From an uncultured Alphaproteobacteria bacterium (lineage in GTDB: Bacteria; Pseudomonadota; Alphaproteobacteria; Methylaequorales; Methylaequoraceae), in NCBI GenBank assembly GCA_902524895.1, contig CABZFH010000002.1, positions 1-64,000 of the forward strand: 64,000 bases of DNA, given 5' to 3'. The notes under the pieces are model-generated. The model did no database searches and was not told the DNA's origin. It saw nothing but the letters and a program-made list of their open reading frames with translations. Of the stretch, positions 24,702 through 32,000 are shown piece after piece. A program made the position numbers and the translations under genes. Each line of letters starts with the position of its first letter. Positions within the stretch are counted from its first letter, which is position 1.

Positions 24702-25411
24702 TGCTGATTATAAGAATCTTATTATTTTTATTTTTACTTGCTCCTCTAAACGCAATTTTTTCAAATGAACTAAGTGGTGTCGAAATCACAAAGATTGTGT
24801 CGGTTTGGCTTTCTGAAAAAAATAAAGCATCAAATATAAATATTCTACCTGAAAAAAAATATCCAGAATGTATAGATTTAAAAATTAGAAATATTTCAAC
24901 TGACTTTTCATTGCTAAAAATCAATTGTCAAAAACCAACGCAATGGAGTTTTATTTTGAGAAATAAAATAAAACAAGTTAAAAAAAAAAATAATGAAAAG
25001 AAAAAAATAAGTAAAAATCTTGTAAAGTATCTTACCTTCAACTCTGATATGCCAAAAGGAAGTATTGTAAAAGATGATGATTTAATTTTTTTAAAAAAAA
25101 ATATTTCTAACTCAAGAAATTTGATTGTTGATAAAAAAGATATATTAGGTAAAAAATTAAAAAGAACTATTAGATTCCACACTCCAATTTATGCCAATAA
25201 TCTTGAAAAAGAGTGGTTAATCAGAAAAAATGACGAAGTAACAATAGAAAATAACTTAGGAAGTGTTATAATTAAAGTTGAGGGTATTGCCCTAGAAGAT
25301 TCAGATTATATGGAAAAAATTAAGGTTAAAAATATTTCTAGTGGTCAAATTGTTAATGCTTATGTTAAAAATAGAAAAAAAGTTGTAATTAATCCTAAAC
25401 AATTCAGATAG
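24701..25411 (+). CDS. flgA: Flagellar P-ring assembly chaperone FlgA
   Basis: FlgA is a periplasmic chaperone for P-ring formation by FlgI. The 236-residue protein has a signal peptide (about residues 1-20). A weakly conserved N-terminal domain with two Cys residues follows, then a Lys-rich linker near residues 88-105. The SAF/FlgA domain has DMPKGSIVKDDDLIFLK and ILGKKLKRTIRFHTPIYANNL. The C-terminal strand region matches too: NDEVTIENNLGSVIIKVEG, then SSGQIVNAYVKNRK. Length is usual. It overlaps the LysM gene by one base and precedes flgM by 32 bases, an order close to the Vibrio flgM-flgA neighbourhood. The flgI target is outside the window. Confidence 0.88.
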   Translation: MLIIRILLFLFLLAPLNAIFSNELSGVEITKIVSVWLSEKNKASNINILPEKKYPECIDLKIRNISTDFSLLKINCQKPTQWSFILRNKIKQVKKKNNEKKKISKNLVKYLTFNSDMPKGSIVKDDDLIFLKKNISNSRNLIVDKKDILGKKLKRTIRFHTPIYANNLEKEWLIRKNDEVTIENNLGSVIIKVEGIALEDSDYMEKIKVKNISSGQIVNAYVKNRKKVVINPKQFR

Positions 25412-25443
25412 TATGTCGATATATATAAATAAGGAATAAAATA

Positions 25444-25755
25444 ATGGTAGATCAAATTAAAAACAATATTTCTTCATCAACAAAATCTGTCTCTCAGACA
25501 AATTCATCTGGTGAATCAAATAAAACTCCAACTTCATCGACGAAGATTACTCAAAAAAATGATCAATCTAGTCAAAATTCAACTAATATTTCTAAATTTA
25601 TTAGTAAAGAAGCAATTAAAGATATGGCCGTTCAACCACCTATTGATAAAGAAAAAGTTAGTAGAATTAAAAATGCTATTGCTAACAATAATTATCCTAT
25701 TGATTTAGAAAAAATTTCTGATGCATTAATGGATGCCTACAAAGAGATGAAATAA
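25444..25755 (+). CDS. flgM: Anti-sigma-28 factor FlgM
   Basis: FlgM binds FliA and is exported through the finished hook, releasing late gene expression. The 103-residue protein has a disordered Ser/Thr/Asn-rich N-terminal half. The C-terminal FlgM motif reads DKEKVSRIKNAIANNNYPID, then LEKISDALMDAYKEM. An AAGGA ribosome binding site lies about 7 bases before the ATG. It follows flgA. Its partner fliA is at 17580-18293 in the divergent operon, and both would be under sigma-54-type promoters. The assignment is firm. Confidence 0.9.
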   Translation: MVDQIKNNISSSTKSVSQTNSSGESNKTPTSSTKITQKNDQSSQNSTNISKFISKEAIKDMAVQPPIDKEKVSRIKNAIANNNYPIDLEKISDALMDAYKEMK

Positions 25756-25780
25756 AATCTAATTTGTGTTATTCTAAATC

Positions 25781-26047
25781 ATGCAGAATAACAATTTCAA
25801 CGACCTTTTAGATTTATTTGATAATTTACTAACTTGTGACTTTAGAGATTCACAAAATATTCAAAAAACAATTATTAGTAAAATCGATGAGCTCAAAATA
25901 GATTTGAAATCAAATAAACTTGATAAAGAAGATATAGTTCAATTATCTAAAAGAGTTGATAAATTAATTAAATCTAAAGAATTAAAGCATAAAAAAGATT
26001 TCATAATTTTTGAAGAATTTAAAAATTATTTAGAGAAAAAAACTTAA
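25781..26047 (+). CDS. Small helical protein downstream of flgM (FlgN position)
   Basis: The 88-residue acidic/basic protein is predicted to be almost wholly helical (MQNNNFNDLLDLFDNLLTCD; LSKRVDKLIKSKELKHKKDF). It has no signal peptide or membrane segment. It lies 25 bases after flgM and 20 bases before the DUF2802-like gene. In many systems the export chaperone FlgN follows flgM and is also a small helical protein, but usually about 140 residues. I see no clear FlgN motif, so a chaperone role is a guess from position and helical content. It is likely a real gene because of the tight operon context. Confidence 0.6.
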   Translation: MQNNNFNDLLDLFDNLLTCDFRDSQNIQKTIISKIDELKIDLKSNKLDKEDIVQLSKRVDKLIKSKELKHKKDFIIFEEFKNYLEKKT

Positions 26048-26067
26048 ATTTCTTTTATAATAGATTC

Positions 26068-26493
26068 ATGGATTCAATATCGTTATTTTTTGAAGAAAAC
26101 CCTCAGAAGTTTTTTGCATATGCATTGATGGCTATTTCACTTATCTCAATATTTTTTATTAGTTTATCTTTTTATTATGATAATTTAAAAAAAAAAGAGC
26201 TTTTAAAAAAATTTACTACTTTTGATAGGTCACTGAAAGATCTTGTTGAAGAATTTCGATCCTTTGAATTAATGTTTAGTGAACAAAAAAAATCATTTGA
26301 AGAATATAAATTTGTAATCAACAGGATTGAACAAGAGATTTCCAGACTAGCAGATTCTCTGAGTAATGAAAAAAATATTACATCCGCCATTTCACTTGCA
26401 AAAGAAGGTTATTCTGTATTAGAGATTTCAGAAAAAACTGGTATACCAAAAGAAGAAATTGAACCGATTGTAAAATATCATGGTTCGAATTAA
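26068..26493 (+). CDS. DUF2802-like membrane-anchored coiled-coil protein
   Basis: The 141-residue protein has one N-terminal membrane segment (about residues 17-37). A long charged coiled-coil (about 45-105) follows, then a small C-terminal helix-turn-helix-like motif: AISLAKEGYSVLEISEKTG, then IPKEEIEPIVKYH. This layout matches DUF2802 proteins encoded in flagellar/chemotaxis loci of gammaproteobacteria, and resembles SwrB of Bacillus, which helps activate the flagellar export apparatus. It ends the rightward operon starting at flgP. An assembly-control role at the inner membrane is inferred from these likenesses. It is convergent with the charged protein gene at 26509. Confidence 0.7.
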   Translation: MDSISLFFEENPQKFFAYALMAISLISIFFISLSFYYDNLKKKELLKKFTTFDRSLKDLVEEFRSFELMFSEQKKSFEEYKFVINRIEQEISRLADSLSNEKNITSAISLAKEGYSVLEISEKTGIPKEEIEPIVKYHGSN

Positions 26494-26508
26494 CATTTAC
26501 AATAAATT

Positions 26509-27438
26509 TTATTTTTCTTCTATTTTTACTTTTTCTTCGTGAATTTTTAGTAAATCAGCTTCATCTTTATTTATTTCGTTTTCTTTTTCAGTATTATTAA
26601 TACTAGATTTAGGAGTTATATTATCTAAATTTTCATCAGTTGCACTCTCATCATTCTTCTGTTCGGTTTTTTCAATTATATCCTTTTCATCTTTTTTTAA
26701 TTGGACATCCTGAACCTTAATTTTTTCATCGTCATTATCTTTATTTAGTTTTTCCTCTCCATTCTTTGTTATTTTTTCTTCATTAGAATTTTTTTCGTTT
26801 TCTTTTTTTCTATCAATTTTACTTTCATCATCTTTTTTTTCTAAATTATTATTTTCTAATTTTTTTTCATCTTCATTTTTGGATTTATCATTTAAATTTG
26901 ATTCTGAATCTTTGTTTTGATCAAGAAGCTTTTCTTCTTTCTGTTCACTTTTAACCTCTTGGTTTAATTTGTTATCTTTTTTTATTTCTTCTTTATCTAA
27001 AGCTTGTTTTTGGTCATTTATATTAATTGGGATAGCCTTTTTATTTTCAATTAGTTTTTGTGCATCAATCTTTGATACATCCAATATAACCCCCTTATCA
27101 ATTTGTTTTCCATTTACTTCTGAAGGCTCAAGCATTTCCAATTTAACCCAATCTTCTTGTTTTTTTTCGGGTACCTTTGGTTCTTCAGAAACATTTTTAG
27201 TTTCAATTTTTTTAAATTTTTTTGGTACCCTTGTTTCGTATAATTCTTCAATTCTTAATCTTATAATTTTAACTCTTGCTGCTAATGCACCTAGTCGGGT
27301 AATTTCATCCATTTGTCCGTTTAATAATTTTTTTATAATTGCATTAACTTCTTCCAATGGTTTATTACCAATTTTTTTTATTATTTGGTCTCTAACCTTT
27401 GAAACCTCTGGATCTGGCTCGTAATTAAAATTATTCAT
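26509..27438 (-). CDS. Charged low-complexity protein divergent from flgB
   Basis: The protein is 309 residues when started at the ATG at 27436-27438. That start has an AAAGG ribosome site and fits the 67-base gap to flgB; a longer frame to 27633 would run through the flgB promoter and gene. Residues 1-75 look like a compact helical domain (PDPEVSKVRDQIIKKIG; ITRLGALAARVKIIRLRIEE). About residues 90-150 contain a Val/Leu-rich segment with VKLEMLEPSEVNG. The last 150 or so residues are an Asp/Glu/Lys/Asn-rich, probably disordered or coiled tail. No family is recognised. Divergence from flgBCDEF and placement inside the flagellar block suggest a motility link. Confidence 0.65.
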   Translation of the reverse strand: MNNFNYEPDPEVSKVRDQIIKKIGNKPLEEVNAIIKKLLNGQMDEITRLGALAARVKIIRLRIEELYETRVPKKFKKIETKNVSEEPKVPEKKQEDWVKLEMLEPSEVNGKQIDKGVILDVSKIDAQKLIENKKAIPININDQKQALDKEEIKKDNKLNQEVKSEQKEEKLLDQNKDSESNLNDKSKNEDEKKLENNNLEKKDDESKIDRKKENEKNSNEEKITKNGEEKLNKDNDDEKIKVQDVQLKKDEKDIIEKTEQKNDESATDENLDNITPKSSINNTEKENEINKDEADLLKIHEEKVKIEEK

Positions 27439-27455
27439 TTTTTTATACCTTTCTT

Positions 27456-27471
27456 TGGCATTCAATTTGCA
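27456..27471 (+). promoter_or_regulatory. Putative sigma-54 promoter for flgBCDEF
   Basis: The element TGGCATTCAATTTGCA has GG at 27457-27458 and GC at 27469-27470. Transcription is predicted from about 27482, giving a 24-base leader to the flgB ATG at 27506. It lies inside the 67-base gap between the divergent charged-protein gene and flgB. Confidence 0.75.
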
Positions 27472-27505
27472 ATTTCTAAACCAAATTGAACTTTTTTTTA
27501 AGAAT

Positions 27506-27895
27506 ATGACAAATAGTATTAAACAACAATTCGAAGTATTTAGCAAAGCACTAGAAATACGAAATAGAAAAAATGAAATTCTGGCTTCAAATATTGCAAA
27601 TGCGGCAACACCTAATTTTAAAGCAAGAGACATAACATTTGAAACAGAGTTAGCGAGATCTTTAAGTTCTGGGCCTTTAAATTCAACTAATAATATGCAT
27701 TTCAGTGTGGCGTCTAAAAGCCTTCCAGGAAAAGTTCAGTATAGACAATCTTTAAATCCTTCAATGGATGGAAATACAGTTGAACTTGCTGTTGAACAAA
27801 TGGAATTTGCAGAAAATGCGGTCAGATATCAAACTACATTGAGTTTTATAAATGGAAAATTACAAGGATTAATGAGTGCTATAAGGGGTGAATAA
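27506..27895 (+). CDS. flgB: Flagellar basal-body rod protein FlgB
   Basis: FlgB is a proximal rod component. The 129-residue protein has the N-terminal signature EILASNIANAATPNFKARDI about 25 residues after the start. The C-terminal helix is TVELAVEQMEFAENAVRYQT, giving the normal FlgB length. The ATG at 27506 is preferred because it aligns with other FlgB proteins, follows an AAGA site and is downstream of the predicted sigma-54 transcription start. An upstream ATG at 27455 overlaps the promoter itself. flgC begins at its stop codon. It opens the flgBCDEF operon. Confidence 0.93.
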   Translation: MTNSIKQQFEVFSKALEIRNRKNEILASNIANAATPNFKARDITFETELARSLSSGPLNSTNNMHFSVASKSLPGKVQYRQSLNPSMDGNTVELAVEQMEFAENAVRYQTTLSFINGKLQGLMSAIRGE

Positions 27896-28308
27896 TGGAA
27901 ATTAAAAATATTTATAACATTACAAAACGAGCAATGGGTGCACAATTAGTTAGATTAAATGCAATTGCAAGTAATTTAGCCAATGCTGATAATATTGCAA
28001 GTAATCCAAAAGATGCTTATAAGCCTATAAAGCCGGTTTTTGAAACTCAATACATGGATATAATCAGAAAAAGGGGAATTTCTACTGTGGATGCTGTAAC
28101 AGTTAAACAGATGGATATTGAACCAATTAAAGAATACAAACCCGGTCATCCTCTTGCCGATCAGGAAGGTTTCATTTACAAGGCTCCTGTCAATGCTGAA
28201 GAAGAGTATGTTGAAATGCTTGAGGCCTCAAGACAATATCAAAATAATGTAGAAGTAATTACAACCATAAAAGCACTTATGATGAAAACAGCTAATTTAG
28301 GAAAATAA
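27895..28308 (+). CDS. flgC: Flagellar basal-body rod protein FlgC
   Basis: FlgC is a proximal rod protein. The 137-residue sequence has the N-terminal heptad region with LNAIASNLANADNIASNP, a core with YKPIKPVFE, and the C-terminal motif NAEEEYVEMLEASRQYQNNV followed by EVITTIKALMMKTANLGK. Its start overlaps the flgB stop by one base. The family is clear and the order flgB-flgC-flgD-flgE is standard. It is exported by the flagellar type III system and needs no cleaved signal. Confidence 0.95.
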   Translation: MEIKNIYNITKRAMGAQLVRLNAIASNLANADNIASNPKDAYKPIKPVFETQYMDIIRKRGISTVDAVTVKQMDIEPIKEYKPGHPLADQEGFIYKAPVNAEEEYVEMLEASRQYQNNVEVITTIKALMMKTANLGK

Positions 28309-28323
28309 AATAGGAGAATATAT

Positions 28324-29031
28324 ATGACAGATGTAACAAAAACCTCAGATCAATCCTTAAATAATATTCTGGATAAGTTAGGAATAAATTCTTCAGATGA
28401 AAAAAAAAGTATAAAAAAAGATTCTTCTGTATTAGGACAAGCAGAATTTTTAAAATTGATGACAGCGCAACTTCAGAATCAGGATCCATTTTCTCCAATG
28501 GATAATGGTGACTTTATTGCACAGATGGCACAATTTTCTACTGTTACAGGAATAACAGAGATTAATAATAATTTAACTACCCTAGGTGAGCGTTTAGAAC
28601 CAAATAGAATTGCTACAGCAGCTTCATTTTTAGGTACGTCTGTGTTGGTACCTGGACAAACAGTTACTCCAGATGATAATGGACAAATCCATGGTGTTAT
28701 TGATTTACCTGCATCCTCAAATAATGTTGGTTTAACAATTTCAAATTCCAAAGGAGAAATTGTTCATACTATTGATTTAGGTTCACAAAAGAAAGGTCTC
28801 ATAGGATTTAGCTGGGCTAACATACCTGAAGATATCTTGAAATCTAATCAAAAACTTTCTCTACAGGCATTTGCTGGTAATGGGAATGCTACTAACGGGT
28901 TAACTACAGCTGTTTATAACAAAGTAATTGCAGCATCTACACCAAAGAATTCAGAAGATGTTCTTTTAGAATTAAAAGACTTTGGAGAAATTTCAGCTTC
29001 AGAAGCACTTAAACTCAAAACAAATGATTAA
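28324..29031 (+). CDS. flgD: Flagellar hook assembly scaffolding protein FlgD
   Basis: FlgD is the temporary hook cap that allows FlgE to polymerise. The 235-residue protein has the conserved N-terminal region LGQAEFLKLMTAQLQNQDPF then SPMDNGDFIAQMAQFSTVTG, and a C-terminal FlgD Ig-like/tudor domain with VDLPASSNNVGLTISNSKGE. A GGAG ribosome site precedes the ATG. The protein is of typical length even though its partner FlgE is exceptionally large, so the cap itself shows no obvious matching enlargement. It lies between flgC and flgE in the operon. Confidence 0.95.
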   Translation: MTDVTKTSDQSLNNILDKLGINSSDEKKSIKKDSSVLGQAEFLKLMTAQLQNQDPFSPMDNGDFIAQMAQFSTVTGITEINNNLTTLGERLEPNRIATAASFLGTSVLVPGQTVTPDDNGQIHGVIDLPASSNNVGLTISNSKGEIVHTIDLGSQKKGLIGFSWANIPEDILKSNQKLSLQAFAGNGNATNGLTTAVYNKVIAASTPKNSEDVLLELKDFGEISASEALKLKTND

Positions 29032-29047
29032 ATAGAGGAGTAAAAAT

Positions 29048-32000
29048 ATGTCATTTTATACAGCATTAACAGGACTAAATGGTTCACAATCAGATATATC
29101 TGCAACTTCAAATAATATTGCTAACGTAAACACAACTGGTTTTAAAAGATCCCGAGCAGAATTTGGTGATATTTTTGCTACCTCTCCTCTTCAGAATGCA
29201 TCATCGTCTATTGGTTCTGGTACAATTCTTAAAGGTGTAAAACAACAGTTCACTCAGGGAAATATTAGTTCTTCTCTAAATGCATTAGACTTAGCAATTT
29301 CAGGTCAAGGATTTTTTGCTCTCCAACCCTCTTTGACATCAACACAAACTGTATATACGCGAAATGGCTCATTTAACGTTAATAATGATAGATATGTTGT
29401 TGATTCATCTGGACAGTTCGTTTTGGCATATCCGGTTAATGCCGACGGATCTGTGACCGCTAAAGATTTAGTAAGTGCTAACCCACTTCAACTCCCAATT
29501 ACTTCTGGAACTCCTCAAGCAACATCTGCTATTGATTTAGGTGTTAACGTTCCAGCAACGGCTGAAGTTATTCCTGAAAAAGCACAATTTGCATCTGGTT
29601 ATGCGTTTAATGCTAATGATCCAGAAACCTATAATAATTCAACATCTATAACAATCTTTGATGATTTAGGTAACCCAACAATTGCTACAATTTTTTTCAT
29701 AAGAACTCAAGCAGCTTCAGCTGCAGATCCTACTAATAAATTTGAAACTAGATTGGTTATTAATGATACTGTAATTGAACCTGATTTAGTTCCCGCTGTT
29801 AGTGATACAAAACAACAAATATTTATTGATAGATTTGGTCAACAAACAACCTCTGTTCCTGACGATAACTACTTTTTGGAAGGAAAAGGTTCACCTCTTC
29901 ATAAATTAGATGATTTAAGAACACTTGTTGATTCAACTCCTGCGTCAATCAGAGGTGAAACTAGTGCATTCGATTTTGGTGATGAGGGTGATAAAACTGT
30001 AACAATTGTTACGGATCCAGTTCAATTTAATTCAACTAGAGAAAGTGGTGATACTACATCAAATGTTTATTGGGGTACAAATTTCTTAACAATCAACGTA
30101 GATAATGCAGATACACCTATTAACGTGGACATTAGACCTGGATCTTACAACGCCACACAGCTTTCTACAGAAATTCAAAGAGCAGTAAATGCTGCATATG
30201 GTGATGATAAAAAAATACAAATTGTAAGAAATGTCGATGATACTATATCAATTGATTTATTAAAACTTAATGCAGACGGAACTTCTACTGGACTTACAAC
30301 ACCAATATCAGTAGATCTACTTTCAGATTCATATGTGTCAGATGTTGAAGGAATTACCCTTACAGGTGTTTCACCTGACTTTACAAAAGATCAATTTTTA
30401 GCACACGTTCAAGCAAGAATAAACTCAACTCTAAATGAATATGCAGTCGATTCTACTGATTCTGTTCAAAGCGCAACTGCTTTGGGAGTGAATTCAGCTT
30501 TATTTGCAAGAAATGTGGGTTCAGCTATGTCAACTGTACTGAATCAAAATCAAGTTTTTAATCTCACATATAGAGATGGTGGAAGTGCGGCTGCAGGTTC
30601 AGTCACCGCGGTTACAGAAGCGGCGAAATATTTAACATATTCGTACTATCAAAATAGTCCCCAATTAAATGTTTATGATTCAAAAAATGCCGTATCAGCT
30701 AATAATAGTAGCAATACAATTGAATATTCACATACTGAAAATACTGTTAAAATTTATTTTGGCTCCAGTGATCCTGGATTTACAGTGAATGAAAAAGTAA
30801 GAGTGATGGGTTTATTTGATGAATCAGCTACTGAAACTACAAATGGCGCATTTCTAAACGGAAGAGAGTTTACTGTCTCATCTCAATCAACCGATGCAAA
30901 TGGAAACTTCTTCATTCAAGCTAGTACCTCTGGAATGAGTTTTCCAGATTCAAGTTTTAATCTATCAGAAACAAATGTTAATGTTTATAGCGACTTGTCT
31001 ACTTCGGTTGAAGGCTTTTTTGAAGGAGCAGATAATGTTTACAAGGATGCAACAGTAAACTTTAGTAATAAAAAAATTGTTCTAAGAGAAATTGGTACAT
31101 CAAATAAACATTCATACACCAATGATGATATTATTGGTTTCTCAGGAGAGGGTATAATTGGTGTAGACAGTGCAGAATTTAATTTAACAAATGCAGACGG
31201 TACTCATTTAGATTCAATGTCGACAGCTGGTTTTTCACCAACCGCTTTAACTCTTGATACAACAAGTGCAAGTGTTGTAAGTACGGCTAATGAAACATTT
31301 ACATCAACTGCGCACGGATTTGTAACTGGAGATACTTTGGTATATAAATCTGGTGATATTTTTGATGTCGTGGCTGGCTCTGGTGGAGGAACTTCAAGAA
31401 CGGTCAATACAACAAGTAACTCTGTTGTATCAGCAGCAAACGATACCATCGTTCAAGCAAACATTGCCGCTTTAACAGAAGGTTCAGCAGTGGTTTATAA
31501 TGCAGCAGGAACAGGATCTGCAGTTACTATTGACACTACAGCTCCAGTAAATAATGTGATTTCTCATACATCAGCTCATGGTTTTAGTACTGGTGATGCC
31601 GTTACCTATTCTGCAAGTGGTACAGCTTTAACTGGTTTGACTGATGCTACAACTTACTTCGTTATTAAAGTTGATAATAACAGTTTTAAACTTGCTACAA
31701 GTTATGAAAATGCAACAGGAAAAACACAAGCTGCAATTACGTTAACAGCAACAAACGGTTCAACTACAGATTCTTTTACTCCAAAAAGTAATCTATCAGG
31801 TCTTCAACATGGAAGAACTTATTATGTTGCTGATCCTGATGGAAGTTCAGCTTTTAAGTTGGCGGAAACCTATGCTGATGCAACTGCATCAACTGCAAGA
31901 GTGATAGATTTAGCTTTGAGTGGTGGTAATGCGTCAGATGCGTTTATACCAACATCTGATCATACAGATTTGAATCATGGAAGAACATATTATGTAATTA

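Noticed and set aside
26969-27424. Plus-strand open frame opposite the charged protein
   Set aside because: The hydrophobic Phe/Ser-rich translation is the mirror of the Lys/Glu-rich repeats on the other strand. No start site or context supports it.
27439-27633. N-terminal extension of the charged protein (65 extra residues)
   Set aside because: It would run antisense through the flgB promoter and 5' end, and the residues look like the back-translation of flgB. A good start with ribosome site exists at 27438.
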